Source: CAZIWX01 sp964543125
GTDB lineage: Bacteria; Fidelibacterota; UBA8477
DNA: 12,520 bases
Assembly: GCA_964543125.1 (NCBI GenBank)
Contig: CAZIWX010000074.1
Span: forward strand, 1-12,520
Direction: 5' to 3'
The notes under the pieces are model-generated. The model was not told the DNA's origin. It was given only the letters and a program-made list of their open reading frames with translations, and did no database searches. The translations under genes and the position numbers were made by a program. Position 1 is the stretch's first letter; each line of letters opens with the position of its first letter. Below, in pieces: positions 7,130 through 12,520 of this stretch.

Positions 7130-7162
7130 AATGTTATTTAATCAATTACTCTCGTTAAATCC

Positions 7163-8509
7163 TTACATCCGGCGGCGGCCTCGTAGACGGCCACTTTTCA
7201 TGAATCCGTCGTAATGCCGCATTAATAAATGTGATTCGATTTGTTGCAGCGTGTCCAGTGCTACCCCCACCACAATCAACAGGCTGGTGCCACCGAAAAA
7301 AGAAGCCACGGAATAGTCGATATTCATGGCGGAAGTAATCATATAGGGAAAAATTGCCACGAATGCCAGTGCGAAGGCACCGGGCAAGGTCACTCTCGTC
7401 AAAATATGATCAATATACTCTGATGTGCGTTTCCCGGGGCGAACACCCGGGATAAATCCGCCCTGTTTTTTCATATTATCGGCAACTTCCACCGGGTTGA
7501 AGGCGATGGCTGTATAAAAATAGGTAAAGAAAATGATCAACACACTGAATGTCACCCAATAAAAAGGGTGGCTGAAATCAAACCACCGCATGATCGTATT
7601 CATAGCGGGATTATCAGATAGAAAAGTTCCGAACATTCCCGGAATCATCAGAATACTCTGGGCAAAGATGATGGGCATTACACCAGCCGTATTGATTCGC
7701 AACGGAATATGGGTGGATTGGCCACCATAGACTTTACGGCCAACCACGCGCTTGGCATATTGAACCGGAATTTTACGGGTACCTTGGGTAAGCAGAACCA
7801 CACCGGCTACAACGAATAACAAGATCGCAATCAACAGAAACTCGGTGAAGATGGTATGTACATCATTTTGAACATAGTGGATTTCTTTCAAAATGACTTG
7901 TGGCAAACGCACCACAATGCCAATCATGATGATCAGCGAAATGCCATTCCCGATGCCCCGTTCGGTGATCTGTTCACCCAGCCACATTAAAAAGATTGTA
8001 CTGGTAACCAAAGTAAGCACCGTGAGGATCATAAAGCCAAAGCCGCCGGTGGGAACAACCTTCATTGTCGCACCATTGACATTGGCTTCCATATTGGTGA
8101 GAAACACGGCGATACTCCAGCCCTGGGCTAATGAAATTAAGACGGTCCCGTAACGGGTAAGCTGGGTGATTTTTTTCCGCCCCTCTTCGCCCTCTTTCTG
8201 GAGTTTCTGGAAATAGGGCACCACGGCGCCTAATAGCTGTATAATAATCGATGCTGAAATGTAGGGCATAATACCTAACGCAAAGACGGTCGCCTTGCTC
8301 AGGTTGCCCCCGGCAAATAAATCATAAAGCCCCAGAAAACCCTGAAATCCTTTTTGAAGATTGGCGATGGCAGCCCCCAGTACATCGGCGTCGACACCGG
8401 GAAGCGGTACGTGGCCACCCAGGCGATAAACCGCAATCAGCCCCAACGTAAAAAGAATACGTCGACGCAATTCGGGAATTTTAAAGACATTCCTGAACTT
8501 TTCTAACAT
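7163..8509 (-). CDS. secY: Protein translocase subunit SecY
   Basis: Central channel of the SecYEG translocon in the inner membrane, partner of SecA and the ribosome. It has 448 residues, typical, and hydrophobic stretches consistent with ten membrane helices. Key segments: PLPGVDADVLG before the plug region (35-45), NLSKATVFALGIMPYISASI in helix 2 (69-88), ERGIGNGISLII (183-194), the cytosolic loop RKIPVQYAKR (245-254) and the C5 loop GFIPGVRPGKRT (351-362). That last loop holds Arg357, which matches the critical E. coli Arg357 used in SecA interaction. The C-terminus is basic (GRLRGRRRM). The start ATG overlaps the end of rplO by seven bases, so translation is coupled. Confidence 0.99.
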   Translation of the reverse strand: MLEKFRNVFKIPELRRRILFTLGLIAVYRLGGHVPLPGVDADVLGAAIANLQKGFQGFLGLYDLFAGGNLSKATVFALGIMPYISASIIIQLLGAVVPYFQKLQKEGEEGRKKITQLTRYGTVLISLAQGWSIAVFLTNMEANVNGATMKVVPTGGFGFMILTVLTLVTSTIFLMWLGEQITERGIGNGISLIIMIGIVVRLPQVILKEIHYVQNDVHTIFTEFLLIAILLFVVAGVVLLTQGTRKIPVQYAKRVVGRKVYGGQSTHIPLRINTAGVMPIIFAQSILMIPGMFGTFLSDNPAMNTIMRWFDFSHPFYWVTFSVLIIFFTYFYTAIAFNPVEVADNMKKQGGFIPGVRPGKRTSEYIDHILTRVTLPGAFALAFVAIFPYMITSAMNIDYSVASFFGGTSLLIVVGVALDTLQQIESHLLMRHYDGFMKSGRLRGRRRM

Positions 8510-8946
8510 AGCAGGGTTACCTTCCCACCTGCGGCTTCAATTTTAGCTTGAGCTGATTTACTGATTTTATGAACGCTTAATTCAAACGCCTGCTTCACCG
8601 AACCATCACCTAAAACTTTGACGAGACCTGCCGCTGACCGGATGAGACCAGCTTGCTTCAATAATTCAACAGTAACCACACCCGGTTCCAGCTTTTCCAA
8701 ATCCCGTAAATTCAAAATCTGATATTCCTTGCGGAAATGATTTGTAAAACCGCGTTTAGGCAAACGGCGATGCAACGGCATTTGTCCACCTTCAAATAAT
8801 CCGGCTGAAGTGGAGCCTGACCGTTGACCGTAACCCTTGTGACCGCGTCCGGCAGTTTTACCGTTGCCGGATCCGTTTCCACGGCCTACCCGCTTGGCTT
8901 TTTTAACGGAACCGGGAGCCGGTGTGAGTTTATCCAGTTTCAGCAT
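8503..8946 (-). CDS. rplO: 50S ribosomal protein L15
   Basis: Large-subunit protein needed late in 50S assembly. It has 147 residues, typical. The glycine- and basic-rich N-terminal extension that threads into 23S rRNA is present: KRVGRGNGSGNGKTAGRGHK (18-37), followed by FEGGQMPLHRRLPKRGF (51-67). The C-terminal globular part ends AAGGKVTLLC. The start ATG shares one base with the rpmD stop (TGATG), with GGAG about nine bases upstream inside rpmD. The stop lies inside secY. Its position directly before secY is universal for the spc operon. Confidence 0.99.
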   Translation of the reverse strand: MLKLDKLTPAPGSVKKAKRVGRGNGSGNGKTAGRGHKGYGQRSGSTSAGLFEGGQMPLHRRLPKRGFTNHFRKEYQILNLRDLEKLEPGVVTVELLKQAGLIRSAAGLVKVLGDGSVKQAFELSVHKISKSAQAKIEAAGGKVTLLC

Positions 8947-9143
8947 CAGACTTTCTCCACGATTACCAGGTGTTTGACCTGGGTAAGCATCCCTTGGACG
9001 GCCGGGGTCAAATCATGGACCACCGAATGCCGAATCCGCTTAAGCCCCAGCGCCTTGACGGTACGCTTGTGTTTTTCGACCTGACCAATCAGACTACGAA
9101 TCTGAGTGATCTTCACTTTTTTTAAATCTTTTTTCTTCGCCAT
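8946..9143 (-). CDS. rpmD: 50S ribosomal protein L30
   Basis: Small large-subunit protein, 65 residues, slightly longer than the usual 58-60 because of a lysine-rich N-terminus (MAKKKDLKK). The core is KITQIRSLIG followed by KRTVKALGLKRIRHSVVH, the standard L30 signature, ending HLVIVEKV. It starts two bases after the rpsE stop and lacks a close SD, so initiation probably depends on ribosomes finishing rpsE. rpmD is absent in some bacterial lineages; its presence here is a useful, weak taxonomic clue. Confidence 0.98.
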   Translation of the reverse strand: MAKKKDLKKVKITQIRSLIGQVEKHKRTVKALGLKRIRHSVVHDLTPAVQGMLTQVKHLVIVEKV

Positions 9144-9145
9144 GA

Positions 9146-9649
9146 TTAATTAAACAGCTCTTGAATGGTTAAACCGCGTTTCCGGGCCACTTCGATGGCA
9201 TCTGTCAGACTTTTTAATCCGGCAACCGTTGCTTTCACAACATTATGAGGATTGGATGACCCTAAGATTTTAGTCAGTACATCGGCGATGCCGGCTTGTT
9301 CCATAACCGCCCGCACGGGGCCACCGGCAATGATTCCGGTACCTGGTGAAGCGGGTTTCAGCATAACCCGGCCAGCACCGAATTCACCAATGATTGCGTG
9401 AGGAATGGTACCATTAATGATAGGTACTTTAAAGACGCTTTTCTTGGCATTTTCTTTAGCCTTGGAAATGGCTTCCATGACCTCGTTAGCTTTTCCCAAT
9501 CCAACACCGACATGGCCGTGGCCATCGCCAACGACAACAATAGCATTAAAGCGAAATCGACGACCACCTTTAACCACTTTGGCTACGCGGTTAATCTTGA
9601 CTACTTTTTCTTCTTTAAAATCGATTTCGTTGGGATTAATCCGAGCCAT
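9146..9649 (-). CDS. rpsE: 30S ribosomal protein S5
   Basis: Small-subunit protein at the mRNA entry and decoding region, involved in fidelity. It has 167 residues, typical. The N-terminal S5 double-stranded-RNA-binding domain is at about 11-75, with VVKGGRRFRFNAIVVVGD (25-42) and GHVGVGLGKANEV (45-57). The C-terminal domain shows GRVMLKPASPGTGIIAGG (93-110) and RAVMEQAGI (113-121). The start ATG overlaps the rplR stop by one base (TAATG), with GGAG six bases upstream. It is two bases before rpmD. All features are canonical. Confidence 0.99.
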   Translation of the reverse strand: MARINPNEIDFKEEKVVKINRVAKVVKGGRRFRFNAIVVVGDGHGHVGVGLGKANEVMEAISKAKENAKKSVFKVPIINGTIPHAIIGEFGAGRVMLKPASPGTGIIAGGPVRAVMEQAGIADVLTKILGSSNPHNVVKATVAGLKSLTDAIEVARKRGLTIQELFN

Positions 9650-10023
9650 TAGAACTCCAGTCCTGCTTCGCGAGCAGCATCGGCCAAGGCTTTGACGCGT
9701 CCATGATAGACGAAACCATTTCGATCGAATACAACATTTTTAATTCCCCGGGAGATTGCTTTTTCGCCAATTGCTTCACCTACCAATTTGCTGATGTCCG
9801 TTTTGGCCATATCCTTCTTACGAGCCTTAACCACAGCCGGATTCAATGACGATACACCCACCAACACTTTGTTAGCTTCATCATCCACGAGCTGGGCAGC
9901 AATATGTCGATTGCTCCGAAACACGACCAAACGCGGTCGGGTGGCGGTGCCATGGATAATTTCACGAATTGCCTTTTTAAGCTTCAGGCGTTTGACATGG
10001 CGAAGATTCTTTTTCACACTCAC
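9649..10023 (-). CDS. rplR: 50S ribosomal protein L18 (GTG start)
   Basis: Binds 5S rRNA together with L5 and helps attach it to 23S rRNA. It has 124 residues, typical. The N-terminus is very basic (MSVKKNLRHVKRLKLKK), as usual. RPRLVVFRSNRHIAAQLVDD (29-48) is the family signature, and the C-terminus has FDRNGFVYHGRVKALADAAR. Initiation is GTG at 10021-10023; AGAGGA lies seven bases upstream and overlaps the rplF stop codon. The gap to rplF is 11 bases, and the stop overlaps rpsE by one base, giving tight coupling on both sides. Confidence 0.98.
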   Translation of the reverse strand: MSVKKNLRHVKRLKLKKAIREIIHGTATRPRLVVFRSNRHIAAQLVDDEANKVLVGVSSLNPAVVKARKKDMAKTDISKLVGEAIGEKAISRGIKNVVFDRNGFVYHGRVKALADAAREAGLEF

Positions 10024-10030
10024 AATGAAT

Positions 10031-10036
10031 TCCTCT
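10031..10036 (-). promoter_or_regulatory. Ribosome binding site deciding the GTG start of rplR
   Basis: The minus strand reads AGAGGA, seven bases before the GTG at 10023. It overlaps the rplF TAG stop (10035-10037), so a terminating ribosome sits on the binding site for rplR, which fits translational coupling. Confidence 0.75.
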
Positions 10037-10574
10037 ACTTACCGACGGTCTTACCCGCTTTACGGCGAACGTATTCACCTTTATATCGAATCCCTTTGCC
10101 CTTATAAGGCTCAGGTGGACGGATGGACCGAATTTTCGCGGCAATTTCGCCAACCATATATTTGCTCACACCGGAAACCGCGAAGTTAGTATTATTCATC
10201 ACTTCGTAGTTGATCCCAGCAAAGGATGCAACAAATATCGGGTGAGAGTACCCCACATTAACCAACAGGCCATTATGTTTCAAAGCAACTGTATAACCGG
10301 TCCCGATAATTTGCAATTCTTTTCGATAACCTTGGGTAACTCCCACAATCAGATTATTAATCAACATACGGGTTAACCCGTGCAAAGCCCGGGTTTGCCG
10401 CTCATCATTGGGACGTGTTACTATAATTTCGTTCTCGCTCCGATCAACATTAATCAGCGGATTGTAGGCGACGAAATCCTGGCCTTTAGGACCTTTGGCA
10501 GTCACCAAACCGGACTCGATCGTCACTTCGACGCCCGCGGGAACTTGGATCGGTTGTTTACCAACTCGTGACAC
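10035..10574 (-). CDS. rplF: 50S ribosomal protein L6 (GTG start)
   Basis: Large-subunit protein near the GTPase-associated region and the sarcin-ricin loop. From the GTG at 10572-10574 it has 179 residues, the family norm, beginning with the canonical MSRVGKQPIQVP. The two repeated L6 domains are visible (about 1-82 and 83-170), with GTGYTVALKHNGLLVNVGYSH in the second and PPEPYKGKGIRYKGEYVRRK near the end (153-172). An upstream in-frame ATG at 10658 would add 28 residues lying inside rpsH with no family match. AAAGAGG six bases before the GTG decides for the shorter form. It follows rpsH by 16 bases. Confidence 0.97.
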   Translation of the reverse strand: MSRVGKQPIQVPAGVEVTIESGLVTAKGPKGQDFVAYNPLINVDRSENEIIVTRPNDERQTRALHGLTRMLINNLIVGVTQGYRKELQIIGTGYTVALKHNGLLVNVGYSHPIFVASFAGINYEVMNNTNFAVSGVSKYMVGEIAAKIRSIRPPEPYKGKGIRYKGEYVRRKAGKTVGK

Positions 10575-10580
10575 GTTAAA

Positions 10581-10587
10581 CCTCTTT
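10581..10587 (-). promoter_or_regulatory. Ribosome binding site deciding the GTG start of rplF
   Basis: The minus strand reads AAAGAGG, six bases before the GTG at 10574, within the gap after rpsH. It supports GTG over the longer ATG reading that starts inside rpsH. Confidence 0.82.
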
Positions 10588-10590
10588 ACT

Positions 10591-10989
10591 CTACCAAATA
10601 TAACATAATACTTCGCCGCCGATGCGCTCTTTACGAGCCTGCTTATCGGTGACCACACCCCGGCTGGTGGTAAGAATCGCTACCCCCAGACCATTTCTTA
10701 CTTTGGGCAATTGGTCAGCATTCACATAATGACGCCGGCCGGGTTTGCTTACCCGCTGTAATGTTTCAATGACAGGTTTGTCATCGGCTGTATACCGCAG
10801 ATACATGCGGATCTGATTTTGTTTACTATCTTCGACAATAACAAAATCCTTGATAAATCCCTCTAATTTCAGCAAAACTGCGATACGTATTTTAAGATTA
10901 GAGGCCGGAATATCCACCCAACGATGCCGCGCAGCAGAGGCATTTCGTATGCGTGTTAAGAAATCCGCAATCGGGTCAGTCATTGACAT
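10591..10989 (-). CDS. rpsH: 30S ribosomal protein S8
   Basis: Primary 16S rRNA-binding protein of the central domain; in E. coli it also represses the spc operon by binding mRNA near rplE. It has 132 residues, typical. TDPIADFLTRIRNA (4-17), the KPGRR motif (83-87), GLGVAILTTSRGVVTDKQAR (100-119) and GGEVLCYIW at the end are all present. Two ATGs lie in frame (MSMTDP). The first is preferred because AAGGAG sits about 10 bases upstream, against 17 for the second. The gap to rpsN is 15 bases. Confidence 0.98.
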   Translation of the reverse strand: MSMTDPIADFLTRIRNASAARHRWVDIPASNLKIRIAVLLKLEGFIKDFVIVEDSKQNQIRMYLRYTADDKPVIETLQRVSKPGRRHYVNADQLPKVRNGLGVAILTTSRGVVTDKQARKERIGGEVLCYIW

Positions 10990-11004
10990 AAGCTAAGGCT
11001 CTCC

Positions 11005-11190
11005 TTACCAACTTGCTTTCGTTATGCCCGGGATTTCGCCGCGCAATGCCATCTCACGGAAACATAATCTACAAAGTCCGAACTTGCGGATATAGCCTTT
11101 GGGACGTCCACACACGCGGCAGCGGTGGTGTTCGCGTACTTTAAACTTTGGTGTCCGTTTAGCTTTCGCAATCAGTGATTTTTTTGCCAT
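11005..11190 (-). CDS. rpsN: 30S ribosomal protein S14, short zinc-binding type (type Z)
   Basis: Small-subunit head protein placed near the decoding area. It has 61 residues, the short zinc form, in contrast to the roughly 100-residue zinc-free form of E. coli. Cys24, Cys27, Cys40 and Cys43 (RCRVCGRPKGY and GLCRLCFRE) form a CxxC-CxxC zinc ribbon. The C-terminus ALRGEIPGITKASW is universal. The start is ATG, with AAGGA about a dozen bases upstream, nine bases after rplE. The type-Z form is common in Gram-positive, Thermus-like and several deep phyla, so its presence helps to argue against Proteobacteria. Confidence 0.99.
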   Translation of the reverse strand: MAKKSLIAKAKRTPKFKVREHHRCRVCGRPKGYIRKFGLCRLCFREMALRGEIPGITKASW

Positions 11191-11199
11191 ATCTGATTC

Positions 11200-11760
11200 T
11201 TATCCTTGTCTTTTGCGGAACGGCACACCCAGCGCTTTCAACATTTCGTAGGCTTCCTCATCGGTTTCCGCTGAGGTGGTTATATTAATGTCCATACCCC
11301 GGACCTTATCAATCTTGTCATAATCGATCTCCGGGAAAATAATCTGCTCTTTGATTCCCAAGGCATAGTTTCCGCGGCCATCGAACGCCCGATTGGAAAC
11401 ACCATTGAAGTCACGCACCCGCGGCAACGCCATGGCAATCAGGCGATCGAGGAATTCCCACATCCGCTGACCGCGCAACGTCACCTTTACACCAACCGGA
11501 TCTCCTTCGCGAATTTTGAAATTCGAGATGGACTGTTTGGCTTTGGTTACCACTGGCTGTTGGCCGGTAATGATTGCCAATTCTTCCTGAGCGCGTTTAA
11601 GCGCATTAGGGTCCTCCTTGGCGTTACCAAGACCAATATTCAAAGAAATCTTTTGCACTTTCGGGACCTGAAGCTGGTTCCGGTATTTGAATTTATCCAT
11701 CAAAGCCGGTACAACCTCGTCCCGGTATTGCTTACGTAATCTTGGTGTATAATCACTCAT
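11200..11760 (-). CDS. rplE: 50S ribosomal protein L5
   Basis: Binds 5S rRNA with L18, anchors the central protuberance and contacts S13 and P-site tRNA. It has 186 residues, close to the usual 179-185. Canonical segments include VPKVQKISLNIGLG (32-45), ITGQQPVVTKAKQSISNFKI (64-83), LPRVRDFNGV (112-121), GNYALGIKEQIIFPEI (130-145) and the ending ALGVPFRKRQG. The start is ATG with AAGGTG about nine bases upstream, 13 bases after rplX. I looked for an S8-binding hairpin around this start, as in E. coli, and could not make one out by eye. Confidence 0.99.
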   Translation of the reverse strand: MSDYTPRLRKQYRDEVVPALMDKFKYRNQLQVPKVQKISLNIGLGNAKEDPNALKRAQEELAIITGQQPVVTKAKQSISNFKIREGDPVGVKVTLRGQRMWEFLDRLIAMALPRVRDFNGVSNRAFDGRGNYALGIKEQIIFPEIDYDKIDKVRGMDINITTSAETDEEAYEMLKALGVPFRKRQG

Positions 11761-11773
11761 CTACAATCACACC

Positions 11774-12082
11774 TTATCGGTCAATAATTTCGCCGGTTGA
11801 TTTGTCATATCGAACCTTATGCCCGTCCTGCAGAAACTTCGACCCAACTTTGACCGGTTTATCGTTCATCAACAACTGCACATTACTCGTATTAATCGGC
11901 GCTTCTTTTTCAATAATTCCGGCTGGCATTTGAGCCGATGTTTGTTTCTGAGAACGCTTCACAAAATTTACGCCCTCGACCAAAACACGGTTTTTATCAG
12001 GAAAAACCGCCAATACTTTCCCCTTTTTCCCCCGGTATTCACCGGCAATTACTATAACCTGATCATTCTTTCTGATTTTCAC
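11774..12082 (-). CDS. rplX: 50S ribosomal protein L24 (GTG start)
   Basis: One of the two assembly-initiator proteins of the large subunit, binding the 5' part of 23S rRNA near the exit tunnel. It has 102 residues, typical. The KOW motif lies at about 5-32 (NDQVIVIAGEYRGKKGKVLA), followed by RVLVEGVNFVKR (32-43) and the C-terminal half with SNVQLLMNDKPVKVG. Initiation is GTG at 12080-12082 with AGGAG six bases upstream. It follows rplN by 17 bases. Confidence 0.98.
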   Translation of the reverse strand: MKIRKNDQVIVIAGEYRGKKGKVLAVFPDKNRVLVEGVNFVKRSQKQTSAQMPAGIIEKEAPINTSNVQLLMNDKPVKVGSKFLQDGHKVRYDKSTGEIIDR

Positions 12083-12088
12083 TTTCGT

Positions 12089-12093
12089 CTCCT
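12089..12093 (-). promoter_or_regulatory. Ribosome binding site deciding the GTG start of rplX
   Basis: The minus strand reads AGGAG, six bases before the GTG at 12082, in the 17-base gap after rplN. It confirms the non-ATG start of L24. Confidence 0.82.
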
Positions 12094-12099
12094 GCGCTC

Positions 12100-12468
12100 T
12101 TACAGTACTTCCGGCGCCATGGACACAATGCGCATATATTTCTTTTCACGCAACTCACGGGCAACGGGGCCAAATATTCGTGTGCCTTTGGGCTCGCCGT
12201 TTTTATCTACTAACACCGCGGCGTTCTCGTCAAACCGAATGTAACTTCCATCCTTACGACGAATTTCTTTACGAGTCCGGACCACGACGGCCCAGGATAT
12301 ATCGCCTTTTTTAACCTGGCCATTGGGAACAGCTTGTTTCACCGTTACCACAATCAGGTCCCCCACCGATGCATAACGGCGGCGAGTTCCACCTAAAACT
12401 TTAAAACACAGGACTTCTTTTGCCCCGGTATTATCCGCAACGGTTAGTCTGGTTTCTTGCTGAATCAT
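12100..12468 (-). CDS. rplN: 50S ribosomal protein L14
   Basis: Large-subunit protein at the subunit interface, forming bridge B8 with 16S rRNA and the docking site of the silencing factor RsfS. It has 122 residues, exactly the standard length. MIQQETRLTVADNTGAKEVL at the start and GTRIFGPVARELREKKYMRI with SMAPEVL at the end are universal L14 sequences. The start is ATG with a weak AGGT-rich SD, 23 bases after the rpsQ stop. It is the usual second gene after rpsQ. Certain. Confidence 0.99.
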   Translation of the reverse strand: MIQQETRLTVADNTGAKEVLCFKVLGGTRRRYASVGDLIVVTVKQAVPNGQVKKGDISWAVVVRTRKEIRRKDGSYIRFDENAAVLVDKNGEPKGTRIFGPVARELREKKYMRIVSMAPEVL

Positions 12469-12491
12469 TGCTTTACTTACCTACCTACTAC

Positions 12492-12520
12492 TTAAGCTTC
12501 TACCGAATGTTTCAATACTT
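12492..12520 (-). CDS. rpsQ: 30S ribosomal protein S17, C-terminal end only
   Basis: Only the last eight codons and the stop lie inside the window. The minus strand reads VLKHSVEA followed by TAA at 12492-12494, which resembles the C-terminal end of S17 (E. coli-like proteins end in VVEKA). Position just before rplN is where rpsQ lies in nearly all bacteria. The call rests mainly on gene order, with the short sequence in support. The rest of the gene is beyond the right edge. Confidence 0.82.

Noticed and set aside
7434..7452. Inverted repeat CCCGGG...CCCGGG inside secY
   Set aside because: It encodes the conserved PGVRPGKR loop; the symmetry follows from Pro/Gly/Arg codons.
10575..10658. 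28-codon N-terminal extension of L6 from an upstream ATG
   Set aside because: It lies inside rpsH, has no L6 similarity, and a good SD precedes the GTG that gives the canonical MSRVGKQPI end.

Overview
The window is almost entirely a bacterial ribosomal-protein and core-expression operon, read on the minus strand from right to left. The genes are the distal end of rpsQ, then rplN, rplX, rplE, rpsN, rpsH, rplF, rplR, rpsE, rpmD, rplO, secY, map, infA, rpmJ, rpsM, rpsK, rpsD, rpoA and rplQ. This is the classic spc operon fused to the alpha operon. Two genes unrelated to translation follow in the same direction: a secreted glycoside-hydrolase-like protein (GHL10/DUF187 type) and hutU (urocanate hydratase), which runs off the left edge. 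I see no gene on the plus strand, and no RNA gene, mobile element, CRISPR array or tandem repeat. No intergenic gap exceeds about 60 bases.

Organism: base composition looks moderate, near half G+C by eye. Several traits point away from well-known groups. There is no adk between secY and map, unlike Bacillus. rpsD lies inside the alpha operon, unlike typical Firmicutes. S14 is the short zinc-type form. Most genes carry recognisable Shine-Dalgarno (SD) sequences, unlike typical Bacteroidota, which rarely use them. The adk-less secY-map-infA-rpmJ-rpsM-rpsK-rpsD-rpoA-rplQ order resembles the Fibrobacterota-Chlorobiota-Bacteroidota (FCB) group and neighbouring phyla such as Calditrichota. That is inference from gene order; a phylum cannot be fixed from this window alone.

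Layout: 12520-7163 is the spc part (S17 end to SecY). 7129-5987 holds methionine aminopeptidase, IF-1 and L36. 5975-2816 is the alpha part (S13, S11, S4, RNA polymerase alpha, L17). 2789-1626 is the GHL10 protein and 1610-1 is hutU. Spacing is 2-58 bases, with overlaps at rplR/rpsE, rpmD/rplO and rplO/secY, as expected for one translationally coupled transcript. The products assemble both ribosomal subunits, start translation (IF-1), trim the initiator methionine (MetAP), move proteins across the membrane (SecY) and nucleate RNA polymerase (alpha). Start codons are mixed: rpsM and rpsK use TTG, while rplX, rplF and rplR use GTG, mostly with strong SD sequences.

I looked for an undescribed system and did not find one. 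The points worth a second look are modest: the non-ribosomal tail with no visible terminator, the long two-charge C-terminal extension on L17, the TTG starts, the SD-less map leader and the mixed zinc states of the ribosomal proteins.
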